Notes under the pieces: generated by a model
What the model saw: the letters and a program-made list of their open reading frames with translations, nothing else
What the model was told of the DNA's origin: nothing
Databases searched by the model: none
Position numbers and translations under genes: made by a program
Origin: Talinum fruticosum
Taxonomy: Eukaryota > Streptophyta > Magnoliopsida > Caryophyllales > Talinaceae
Reading direction: 5' to 3'
Assembly: GCA_021018815.1 (NCBI GenBank)
Contig: JAITYX010000022.1
Location: forward strand, 3,100,001-3,164,000
DNA: 64,000 bases
Shown: in pieces, positions 1 through 10,381 of the stretch
Position numbering within the stretch: position 1 is the first letter of the stretch
Layout: each line of letters starts with the position of its first letter

Positions 1-1250
1 TCAAAACACCAAAAAGATCACAAACCCTTTTTCTTCCTCAAATTGACAGGCCACAAGCGCACGGTGTATGATTTTAGTTAGCCAAGGTCGATCCCACAAG
101 GACTAAATTCTAGCAAAGCAATAAACTAATCCTCTACTCAATTGTTAAGCAAATCGGATTTTGAGTTGGTTGGCTCTCTAAACTAATTCTAAATATTAAA
201 ATTAAGGAAATTAATCTAAACTTAAATCAATGGATAAAAGCATTTAGGGATTTGCTTTTCTAACAATAGTTTGATTATTTAATTTGTGCAATCAGTCTTT
301 CAATTGAATCAAGGATCAATAATCACAAAATTCTACCACTCTTTCGATGCTTAATAGAATTGCTCTAATTAACCTATCAAACAACTTTCGTATGCCTTTC
401 AAATTAATCAAAGTTAAAGATTTTAAATTATCAAAGTGATCCCCTAATTTACTATTCTTTTCTCAAATTTCATAAAATAAGTAGAATGGTTGGTTGTCAA
501 ATTATTTTATTTCACTTTTCAGTACATGATAGATTAATCTCAAATGACAAGTATTCTACACCTTCAAAACACTCATAAGCATGAAAAACTCAACCATCTA
601 TTGATTCAAAATCGGAATTCAAGTACAATTGATGAAAGTCTAATTAAAATACATTATTTCGGATCGTAAATCCCTTGATAAACTAAATCTACTCACAAAT
701 CATTATTGAAAACTTAACGAAAATATTCCTACACATGGTAATCAAACCTCAAACAGCAAAAATGAAGAAGTTGGTTGATGCCCTTCAAAAACTCCACTTG
801 AATCTCTCGACTTCGAATGGAATTCCTTCAACTTACTTCAAATCTTTTTCTTTGATCTTCAAAAATGCATTTGTTTGATAAGGATGATGAAAGCATGGAG
901 AATGGAAATAATGAATGGAGATGAATGGTGGTTGATGCCTTAAAATCGGACAAAAATCAGCTTAAATCCGAAATTATGAAGCAATCAAAGGTCGAAACCG
1001 TCAAAGCCGAGCGTTTCGCGAAATTACAGCCAACGCGGTTCATGACGGAAATAATGAAAATGTGTTATGTCAAAGGACACGGCCCACCCATTCTCGATGC
1101 AAAGGCTCGACCTCCAAGACGGGCCGTGTCAAGGGCTGCCGGTGTTGGTTGTTGGAAGGCATGCATCAAACTAATTCGGTCATAACTTCCTCATCCGATG
1201 TCCACATGATGCGATTCTTGATTTGCCGGAAAACTCATTTAGCCTAGTTT
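1..1250. repeat. LTR-retrotransposon-derived non-coding remnant
   Basis: No credible gene is present. Near position 50 lies a phrase of the type 'cacaagcgcacggtgt', followed by 'gatcccacaaggac', which I associate with non-coding 3' regions of plant LTR retrotransposons. A related phrase ('cgcaagtgtacggcgt') recurs near 43432. The stretch is AT-rich and then turns GC-rich at about 1075-1145, with short ACACGG/CCGTGT words. The open frames at 925-1185 and 1062-1247 resemble no family I know. Assignment to an LTR element is inference from these phrases; no LTR pair or coding domain is visible. Confidence 0.4.
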
Positions 1251-1621
1251 ATAATTCTTTCATCATTATTCTTGCTTCATAAGTGTAGGAAAAACATGAT
1301 TCAGAGAGTAAAGAAGTATCTCGTTACCTCACCCTTCTTAATTTTCGCCTCATATCTTTTCCATTCCTTAACGGAATTGAGCTTATAATATGTCATTGGA
1401 AAGCTCTTTCAATAAGGAAATTAGAAAAATAGACTCAAATAGCTTTGGACCAAAAATATGACCGAAAATATGACTCAAATAGCTTTGTATGAGTTGTTCT
1501 TCCATTTCTACAGATCACTCTAACACAGTAGATTTGAGATTTTATGCAAGTTTGATTCCAAGCCGGATGTCCGAGCAAAATTAGCAATAACTTGCATAAC
1601 ACATAACACCGAATAGGATTA

Positions 1622-1864
1622 TTGACATTTTACTACTCGTGACATTGACAAATGATAAAAAAGTTCCTTAGGTCTCGTAAATAATGAATTCGCCCTTGTG
1701 GTATGATTTTTTTTTTTTTGACAGTTTACTACCTTGAAAATTTAAAACGTAGAGTACTAAACTATTAAAAAAACCAAATCTTAGGGTACTAATTTATTAT
1801 TTATGAGACCCAAGGGACTTTTTTATCATTTGTCGATACCACCGAGTAGTAAAGTGGGTGTCAA
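1622..1864. mobile_element. Foldback MITE with about 67-bp inverted arms
   Basis: The left arm (about 1622-1688) and right arm (about 1797-1864) are near-perfect inverted copies. The shared core includes 'gacaaatgataaaaaagt' in one arm and its complement in the other, and the outer ends read ttgaca/tgtcaa. The centre is AT-rich with a T-run. This is the shape of a small non-autonomous foldback DNA transposon. I could not fix a target-site duplication, so the superfamily is open. Confidence 0.7.
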
Positions 1865-1989
1865 CTTTACAAAATATGAGCAAATCATCAGCAAAGATTA
1901 GATGGTTTAGCTTTAGCTCCTTACACCCCGAGTGGAATCTAAATTTATTGTCCTGCCTGGATGGTGTAATTCATTGTATTCTTTATAAT

Positions 1990-2775
1990 GTTTTTATAAA
2001 AAGAGAAATTTCATTGATAAAAAGTCAAACAATATCTACAAAGATAATTTTCTAACAAGAATAAATCTAAAATATCAAAACAGATCTCTATTTTAACAAA
2101 GTTAATGGCAAATATTTTTCTGCTCGGCTCTATACTTGTAGCATCAATCCGGCAACAAACAATGTTCTTCGACTTCAATATGTCTTTTTCGAACATCGAC
2201 AAACTATTGTATAACTTTATAAAATATATCTCTTTGTGATAAAATAGATCCAACTTGAAGGAAACATCACCTTTGATCGAGTCATATGAAGTTTCATTGT
2301 TGAATCATTCTCAATTAAAATCAATGAAACTAATTGATAAAAATATTAAAAAATATATCATCCTATCGAATCAATGACCCTAGTAAAACTTGCATATATT
2401 GGCAGGAGAAATAACTTGCAGAAATGCGAGAAACAAAATCTCATAAAAGGAGAGAAACTCAAATTCTCACAAAAAGGAGAGAAATCTAAACTCTTACAAG
2501 AAAGAGAGAACCCCAACTTTCACAAAAGGAGAGAAACGCTAACTCTCATAAGAAGTAGAGAAACTCTATCTCTCATAAAAAGGAGAGAATTTATTGGAAA
2601 GAAAATAATAATATCTTCGGATCTTGATTTGATTGAAGAAATTGAAGTAAATGAGGCTTACTATTAGTTGTAACTAGGCCGAGTAGTAGTGCGAATAATA
2701 TAGAAAAGTGAAAAGAATAGTACATATAAAATTAGAGTTTAGAGAAGAGAAGGAGAGGGCATTGTATTCTTTATA
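1990..2775 (-). mobile_element. Short poly(A)-tailed retroelement, copy 1
   Basis: About 780 bp that is clearly similar to 14577-15300. Both copies start on the plus strand with an A/T tract followed by 'gagaaatttcatt', so on the minus strand both end in 'aatgaaatttctc' plus an A-rich tail. This suggests retroposition on the minus strand. At 2410-2600 there are about five copies of a 26-bp unit of the form gagagaaactc...ctcacaaaaag. No domain is recognisable in any frame. It may be a 5'-truncated LINE or a non-autonomous retroposon. Confidence 0.5.
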
Positions 2776-3865
2776 CTTAATTTAGCATAAAAATTCATAT
2801 CATAAAATCAATATGTTTATCGATATTTGTGTCAATTTTGTACTAAAACAAATATCCTATAATCTAATTTATTTCTCATATCAAACCCTAAGACTCCTTT
2901 TGATTCTAAGAAAATATGAAAGAAATAAAAAAATTAGAAAAACCATTTTGTTTCCTTCGCTTGGATTGAAGAAATTAAGGAAAGAAAAAAATTTCAATGG
3001 AAAATATTGTGAGAAGCTTAATTCATTTGACAACTAATATTTTCCTTCTAAAATTTAGTGGAAAATAGGAGGAAAGTTTTTGTAGTGCACTCTCGAAGAC
3101 ATATTCATTAAAACCGTAGATAACTTAACTTCATTTCTAGTGAAGAGAAGGCCTCGTCGCCAGTGACTGTGGTTAAACCAATTCATTTGTTTTGCTGGCA
3201 CTTCTTCCGACTAGATCCTTATTGTTGCTCCTTGTGGCTGCCGGAAATGGCAACGACTTGTTGGAGGCCGCTGGTCTTCTCCTTTGGCGCTTCTACACAT
3301 CGCCACCATCACCACCTTATGCAATGAGGGCTAATTTCTTTACCTTTGGTCATGACTCATGGGTATAGACTGAGAGGGAGGTATAGGGGGAGAGAGAAGA
3401 GGGATGAGAGAGAAAGCTTGTAAAGTGGGCATTTTAGGTAGGGGATGAGGGATGGTTTTAAAGAAGGTGATAAGGAAATAATTTTAGTTTGTTACTTAAT
3501 TTATTTTTTACATTGCTTTTCAAATATTTTCCTGATTGTTTTTTTCCCTTTAACCAAATATAAGAAAAAAATCAATTTTTCATATAATATTTCCTCTTTT
3601 TTTTTCCATCTAAATTTTCTTTCCACTATAATTTTTCTAGGATCAAATGGAGCCTAAAAGTAAAAATTTGTTGCATTTCAATGAAATTTTATGACATTGA
3701 TATCAATTATGATTAAGTAGAAGAAGACTACTTAGAAGAGTTTCAATTAGTTTTCTTGATTGTAATGTTTATTTTGTTATTTTAATTATTAATTTATTTA
3801 AATATTTATTGTACATATGATATGACTTTCAATTAACGAATCTATCCTTTATTTTTCTTTAAAAA
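2776..3865. other. AT-rich spacer, no feature seen
   Basis: The stretch is AT-rich. A GC-richer patch lies at about 3140-3320 and a purine-rich patch at 3365-3440. The short open frames at 2813-3037 and 3445-3657 are low-complexity and have no family likeness. Confidence 0.5.
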
Positions 3866-3874
3866 AACTAAGAG

Positions 3875-4120
3875 CTTCTTTGTTTATTTTTTAAATGGAT
3901 AAGCAGTCTACCTCGAACTGACCCATGTGCAAGGTAGCCCGATAGAGGTTTACAGTGGGTAAAGGGGTGCGGATCAAGCCCAAAGCTTGTTGGCACTCAA
4001 CAATACCTTCCAAAGCACATAGCTAAGAAGGTGCTACCCTATGACTCGTACATGACAGTTGAGGGGCCTAGCAACAAACTTAAGGCATCATGATGCCAAC
4101 TACACTACAAGCACATCGAC
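3875..4120 (-). mobile_element. tRNA-derived SINE with 9-bp target duplication
   Basis: Read on the minus strand, the element starts near 4120 with an A-box-like 'tagtgtagttgg' and has a B-box-like 'gtacgagtc' about 60 bases further on. It ends in the A-rich 'tttaaaaaataaacaaag'. It is flanked by the direct repeat aactaagag (3866-3874 and 4121-4129). Box A, box B, an A-rich tail and a target duplication together define a SINE. The family is not identified. Confidence 0.7.
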
Positions 4121-4129
4121 AACTAAGAG

Positions 4130-5134
4130 TGCTATTTTAAATGTCTTAGATTTTAAAATTGATTACAAAGACCTTAATTATATTTGAAACTATTTTCAAG
4201 GTACAAAAAGATATATTATTGCCCACATTGAATTAAAAATCATTTATAAAAATAAATATAATGAGTAACTAAATTGAGATAAGAAAAATTAAAAATAGTT
4301 AAAAATTAAAAATATATTAAAAAGTTATAAAATATTTTAGAAAAATCTAATTAAAATATGAGAATAGTATAAAATCTATCTAAATATAAAATTAGGAAAG
4401 ATATAAAAATAATAAAATAAATTAATAACACAAATTATTGAACAAAATAATATGAAACATAAAAAATATTTTTCAAAAGATCAACCATTTTATTTAGATA
4501 ATTTACCTAATTGATAGTTCCTTCAAGTAATTTATTATGTAAAACTTCAAGTAATCAATTATGTATAATAACATAGCCTAACACCTATATATGTGTATCT
4601 AGCTTTGCTTTCTTTCATTAAACCACAAAAAGAAAACATTTTCTGTCTATAAATAATTAATCTTAAAAGTTTAGAATTAGAGAAAAATGTTTAAAATTGT
4701 TCCTTGAATGTAGCAACTCCACATAATGAATCATGCTATCATATTAAGACACAAATATAGTGTATAGTATGCATGGTCGTCTAAAACTAGCCATTTTTTA
4801 ACTTTCGAAAAATCAACTTATGGTGGAGGTTTTGCCCAATTTTTATTTTTAGTAAACTCTCTTCAAAGATAATTTTATTATTCCAAGTTTCTATAAATAT
4901 TCCACAAATTTCCATGCATCAAATTATAGTTACTTTAATCCCCTACGGGTATATACCTGTTTTTTTTTAGAATAGTAAAAATAAATAAACAAATAAAAGC
5001 AAAACAAAAACAAACAAGCTAGAACTAAAAAGCCTCCCTAATCTAAGAAAAAAAGGAATAAAAGAAAAAAAACCAGAAACCTAATAAGATCTCCCAAGTT
5101 TGTTACCTCTTTTAAATTCACCATAAGGATATCA
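4130..5134 (+). promoter_or_regulatory. AT-rich spacer and BURP gene upstream region
   Basis: About 1 kb of AT-rich DNA before the BURP start codon. A TATAAATA box lies at 4892-4899, about 235 bp upstream of the ATG, and is a plausible core promoter for a leader of around 200 bases. An A-rich tract at 4975-5080 would fall within the leader. No other gene-like feature is visible. Confidence 0.35.
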
Positions 5135-6609
5135 ATGGCATCATCCCTCATACGAGTGATTGCTGTTTTCTATGTAAAAACCTATCACATTTACTTTCTT
5201 TTCTTTCTTTCCTTTTTTTATTGACTTTTTACAATCGTGTCAGAAAAACAAAAGTCCTTTCATCACAGTATTTACTTATGATCCAAGCTCGACTTCTAAA
5301 AAGTATATCGTTGTTATTTCACCCCAATTGGCCTGAAATTAAATTAACTAATGATGATATTCTCTGTCTTGCTATGTTTGAGATGGTGTAGCTAGCAATA
5401 ATAAGTAGTGAAGCCACTTTGATTCATCCAATGGGAGGAGCCATAGCAGCGGAAACAGCAGGAAAGGTTTTCTTCCAAGGGGCAACAATTCTAGCAGCAG
5501 CTGGTGCGATTGCTGTTGGTGCCTTTCACAAGGCTCTTGAAGATTTTTGGAGGCATAATTTGGGCCCCGACACTCAGATGCCAAAAGCTATCAAGGATTC
5601 CATGAATGGTAATTTTGCTTTTCTCCCTTCTCTAGTTTTGCTTCGAGTTCTTTACATGTTGTGATGCTCATCCTAACTTACAGTTTATATGAATTTCTTT
5701 TACAGGACATGTTAACATGCAGGGAGACTTAAAAGTTAATGTAGAGTCTATGATTCGATTTAAAACTTACGTACATCCAAAAGGTACCGACATAAATATA
5801 GACATCACCATAATCAAAACCATAAATTATTCTGCTGGTGGTTCTGTGAACTTGGGTAACAGTGGAGGTTTGGGTGGATCTCAACCCTCAGAAACGGCAA
5901 AAAGTTCTGGAGCACCAATAAGTGCAGCCAATTCAACCGAGTCTGCCACAGTTACCTCCATTGAAGACTCGATAGCCTCCCTCTTTTTCCTAGAGAGAGA
6001 TCTTAGCTTAGGGAAAAAGATGAACCTACACTTCACCAAGTCCCCTAACAATGCCCCCTTTTTACCTCGAGATCTAGTCGATAAACTTCCTTTTACTCTC
6101 AAGAACTTCGGCGAGATCCTAAACCAATTCAATCTTCAACATGACTCAGTCGAAGCCAAACTAATGAACGAAACCCTAACATACTGTGAAGACGATGAGG
6201 ATGGTGATAAATGCTGCAACTCTTTAGAGTCAATGGTTGAATTTGCGAAATCCATCACGAAAAAGTCGGTCAGGGCAATCTCTTCAAACATAGATAAAGA
6301 CTCCAAGATGGAGTATAAGATCCAAGGTGTTAAGAACATACCATGCGGAGCTTATGCAGTGAATTGCCATAAGATCCCCTTCCCTTGTGCTATGTTCTAT
6401 TGCAAAAAGAGGAGAGGATAAGAGTGTACATAGCCAATCTCGTCGGTTCCGATAGATCCACCATTAACGTCCCCGTGGTTTGCCATGAAGATACTAGCTC
6501 GTGGGACCCTAACCATTGGGTCTTTACCGTCCTCCATGCCAAGCCTGGAAGTTGCCCTATTTGCCATTTCATACTTGATGATGATGTGCTTTGGATAGGT
6601 CAGTACTAA
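5135..6609 (+). CDS. BURP-domain cell-wall protein (one frameshift)
   Basis: Three exons fit: 5135-5173, 5392-5608 and 5706-6609, all GT-AG. Exon 1 joined to exon 2 gives a typical signal peptide (MASSLIRVIAVFY-LAIISSEA), so the product should be secreted. The segment DTQMPKAI is the usual short motif that precedes the variable region. The middle is Gly/Ser-rich. The C-terminal BURP domain starts at FFLERDL and keeps FLPRDL, LPFTL and the CH-X10-C...CH-X25-CH-X8-W pattern, except that the second CH is CK. The frame breaks at an A5 run (6404-6408). One extra A restores the frame through to TAA at 6607-6609 and a coding length of 387 codons. BURP proteins such as RD22, USP and PG1-beta act in the apoplast or wall. 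Either a sequence error or a recent pseudogene is possible; the family call is firm. Confidence 0.85.
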
Positions 6610-6814
6610 AAAAAAAAAAAGTAATATATACAGGAACAATTTCTATTAGGCCAAGTTAGTTTAGTTAGGATAATTTAAGAAAAGGTTAGTGTTACTGGTT
6701 TGATGAAGCATACATAGTCATATTATGTAAGATATTAGCTTTTACCTTTTAGATATTCAGACAAATAATGTGCACATCTTTTATATTAGTCTATGTAAAT
6801 ATGTTTATTGTGTA

Positions 6815-6932
6815 ACAACTAAATGTTTGTTGAGATGGTAACGGTCTCACCTTGGTAAGGAGAAAAACACGAGTTTGAATCCTGGAAACGCACTTGTTGG
6901 GGGACTATTATCTTATATCGTGCCAAAAAAAA
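6815..6932 (+). mobile_element. tRNA-derived SINE with poly(A) tail
   Basis: An A-box-like 'tgagatggtaacg' at 6831 is followed about 40 bases later by a B-box-like 'gagtttgaatcc' (about 6870), and the element closes with a run of about 11 A at 6925-6935. These are the internal RNA polymerase III promoter elements and tail of a SINE. I could not find a clear target duplication, so the outer ends are approximate. Confidence 0.6.
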
Positions 6933-6959
6933 AAATTTACATGCTAGTGTTAAACACTG

Positions 6960-6960
<1 letters not shown>

Positions 6961-7003
<43 letters not shown>
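6961..7003. repeat. (TA)n microsatellite at the head of Helitron-like copy A
   Basis: About 21 TA units directly before the conserved ttagaagttgag phrase. Confidence 0.95.
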
Positions 7004-7008
<5 letters not shown>

Positions 7009-7433
7009 GTTGAGTTTAAGTGATGTATAAGCGACATGTAGGATACCATGCAAGATGTCATGTAGGATGACCAATGGGTAGATCCAATGCAATTTTAATT
7101 CAATTTAATATTGGGACTATTTACATGTCTCATAAAATATTAGTAACTATGTTTAGTTTTAAAAAATTATTAAATATAATACACATTAAGAATAAGAATT
7201 ATACTAATCAAAATAAAAAAATATAAAGAATTATTTTTAATTACTGCTTATAATAAATTATATAATTTAATATATCAATTTATTGTTATTATTTAAAAAA
7301 TAATTTGCTATTTTTTAGCTTATAATGAGTTTTTATTGTTATAAATTTACTAGAAAGAATAAAATTAGAAAAATAACTAATTATAAAAATAAAATCAGTT
7401 AATGTCCTTGCATAGCAATGGGTATAACCCTAG
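6961..7433 (+). mobile_element. Helitron-like non-autonomous element, copy A
   Basis: The element begins with a (TA)n run (6961-7003) followed by 'ttagaagttgagtttaag'. It ends with a hairpin-like 'ccttgcatagcaatgg', a short spacer and CTAG immediately before T (7430-7433). A hairpin followed by CTAG with insertion before T is the standard Helitron 3' end. No coding capacity is seen. Copies B (7942-8837) and C (36506-37699) share this layout. The expected TC at the 5' end is not present here. Confidence 0.5.
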
Positions 7434-7939
7434 TATTATAAATTAATCGGGCCATTAAAGGAATGTGTAGTATTATATAACTAACTAGTCTGTACCTATG
7501 CTATGTCCGGATAAATGTATTACAACTTAAGAAGTTATGAATTAAGAAAGTAAATATTTAACAATTACATTTTTAAATGAGATTATTAAAAATAAAAAAC
7601 GCTACAATCATTACAATAAATATAATATGCTTCAACCCATATCTAACCACACATGACTAAGTGTGCATAAACATAAATGAAAATGAGTTCCCGAAATTAT
7701 CTCCACACATAATTAGTGTGGAAAAATATAACCACTCTTGTAAGAGTGGTAATAACCTCTTAAGGTATGTCCATGCATATTAAGAGTTGTGATTTATATC
7801 TCTTGAAAATGGGTTATTAAGAGCTGTTTGGCCTAACTTTTATTAAATAATTTTTGTTTTTAAAAATTAGTTTTTCAAAAGTAGTTTTGGAAAAATTATA
7901 AGGTATTTGGCTTATTTTTATGAAATATTTTTGAAGAGA

Positions 7940-7941
<2 letters not shown>
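7434..7941. other. AT-rich spacer between Helitron-like copies
   Basis: No gene is present. On the minus strand, 'catagcataggtacagactag' near 7485-7506 resembles another hairpin-plus-CTAG Helitron end, but I cannot place a partner 5' end. The rest is AT-rich. Confidence 0.35.

Positions 7942-8015
<74 letters not shown>
7942..8015. repeat. (TA)n microsatellite at the head of Helitron-like copy B
   Basis: About 37 TA units directly before ttaaaagttggg. Confidence 0.95.
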
Positions 8016-8020
<5 letters not shown>

Positions 8021-8026
8021 GTTGGG

Positions 8027-8246
8027 TAGGAGCTCTATATGAGTGACACATAGGATGCTTATGTGACGATTTCTCTTAAATATATTTTTTATGTAAGCAA
8101 TGCATTAAATTATGTTTTAAGCAATTGATTTATTTGTAGGAGTTGTATATGAGTGATACAGATGATGTTTATGTGACAATATCTCATAAATATAGTGTTT
8201 ATGCAAGCAATGCATTAAATTATGTTTTAAGTAATTGATTTATTTG
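8027..8246. repeat. 110-bp tandem duplication
   Basis: Two consecutive 110-bp units start at 8027 and 8137, both opening with taggag and closing with 'attgatttatttg'. They differ by a modest number of substitutions, so the duplication is not new. It lies within the Helitron-like copy B. Confidence 0.75.
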
Positions 8247-8837
8247 AAATTATATATCATAAATTAATTAATTGTATTGATCCAAAAATTAATTTGTTCA
8301 CATTAAAACATTACCATTCTATATATGCATTAATATACATTTTTGTAATTTATAAAAGTTGGATTGAATCAACGTATATGTGCCGGTTCACAATAAAAAA
8401 AAAACATATGATTATATGAGGAACACATAAAATGACATATGTGGTAACCATATAAGATTACTTGACTACATAAATTCATATGAGGTCGCATTAATACAAT
8501 ACTATATATTTAAAGAAAAACAACTTTTTAATTATATATGTATAAAGTAATTAGTATGATTGTAATATAATTATTATTAAATTAATTAATATTAGATATT
8601 TATTTTCCTATTAATTTTTTAAAAAAAAAGTCTCACATAATATAGAGTTTTAGAAATTAGTAGATATGACTATGATATGAAAACAAAATAAATTTTAAAA
8701 ATTATATAAAAATAATAATTATATTATTATAAAATTATTGTCTAATTTTAAAATTATATATTTTATTACTTATTTACATTAATAAAATTAAAATAAAAAA
8801 TAACTAAAATCCTTGCATAGCAAGGGTATAACACTAG

Positions 8838-9581
8838 TGGGATTAAAGAGAGAGATGGGGAATGAGATTGTAGATGGTTACTCCTTGTTGAGGGAGATTT
8901 TTCACAAATTAAAAATAGAAATATCTATTTGTTGTTTTAGTTTTGGAGTATTTTTTAAATCACTTTTCAAAATAATTTTAATTTTTTAAAAAATTAATAT
9001 TTAATCTAATTTCAATTTTTAAAGTCCAAAATCGCTTTTGAAATCTAGCCCAAACACCCACTAAGCATAGATAATAAGTGTGGTAATTGATTTGAGATGA
9101 TTGAAATACATGGAAAGAAATGTTTTTCGGATTGGACAGTTTTTGATAATCAAAGAAGTCAAACACTAAATATATAATCAAAAAGGATTTTTTTAAAATT
9201 AATTAAATTTTTTTATAAAAATTAAACACATAAAGGAAATATTTTTATGAGAATTTTTGATTTTTCGTTCTTTTATAGCATAGTGCCCAACATATTTAAA
9301 TATCAAAATAAGAAATAAACCTCAAACCTCAAAGCCCAACCTTGTTTTCTCTTTTATTTCTTGCCCAATCAGTAAATTTCACGTGTGACCGCTCTATGCC
9401 TTTTTTTCATAATGTTGTTTAAAGAAAAATAAAATAAAACTGAAAAAACTCACTTTAATAAACTAAATCCTAATTTGAGAACTACATATTTTTAATCCAG
9501 GGCGAGTCTATGTTGGGGCAAGCTGGGGTCACTGGCCACGTCCTTTCGAGAGAAGAAACATTGCATAAGGAGTAAAAAAAC
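8838..9581. other. AT-rich spacer, no feature seen
   Basis: AT-rich sequence with no gene, RNA gene or clear repeat boundary. The open frame at 8978-9181 (minus) is low-complexity and has no family likeness. Confidence 0.5.
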
Positions 9582-10090
9582 TAATGTATGTGAATTTATT
9601 TTAAAGTGCCCTGAAGCATGGTAAATTTATTTTTTAACCCGCTGAAGTGTTAAGTAGGCAATCGAATTATATAAATGACATTTTTATCAATAAATTTTTT
9701 TTATAAGAAGAGAAAATTATATATAAAATTCTTCCAAATATTTGTTTGTTGTTTCTCTCGTGTCCTTAATAAAAGAAAGAAACAAATAAAAAAAGAGACT
9801 TTTTATTTATAAAATTCTTCCAAATATTTATTACATAGATAAAGCATAATTACACAAGTTTAATATGGATAAAATTTCTTTCTCTAATTTTTTAATAAAA
9901 TAACCCTCATATATAAAAAAAGTTAGATGCTCACGGATGAAAGATAGTCATAATCAAGTTGCATTAATATAGATGTATAGATTAAATAGATAATATAATT
10001 ATATGAGTTTTGTCATGCAAAGAACAAGTTATATTTTTCCAAATATATATATTCATGCCTAAAAAACTCCCAAAATAATTTTAAGATATC
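9582..10090 (+). repeat. Single-arm copy of the 12.7-14.0 kb inverted repeat
   Basis: This stretch matches 13055-13430 in the same orientation and 13490-14010 in the opposite orientation. Shared phrases include 'aaattcttccaaatattta' and 'acacaagtttaatatggat'. It lies just downstream of the transporter gene, so the gene is bracketed by direct copies. The repeat has no recognisable domain and is probably a foldback-type transposon arm. Confidence 0.65.
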
Positions 10091-10381
10091 GATCCAAAAT
10101 TTTTTTAATTCTAACAAAAAAAATATTAAACTCTACAAGTTTATTGATGAATTAATGATCAGACATCATTTTTATGTTGCTCTGGAGCAATTAACAGATA
10201 ATTAGGTAGATAAACAAGTTTAAAATTGAAATTTTAAACACCTAAACAGAAAAAATGTAGAAGATCCTAAATAGCAAACAATAATCAAAATTAAACTATG
10301 ACTAATTAAAATCCTACATAATAGCAAACAATAATCAAAATTGAACTAATACAGCTACTTAATTAAGATAGGTATAATTAA

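Larger units (their letters stand above)
7942..8837 (+). mobile_element. Helitron-like element, copy B, with internal tandem duplication
   Basis: The head is a 74-bp (TA)n run (7942-8015) followed by 'ttaaaagttgggtagg'. The tail is a perfect 6-bp stem hairpin CCTTGC-ATA-GCAAGG, then gtataaca and CTAG before T (8834-8837). Inside lies a 110-bp tandem duplication (8027-8136 and 8137-8246). There are no open frames of note. It shares ends with copies A and C, which supports one non-autonomous family. Confidence 0.55.
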
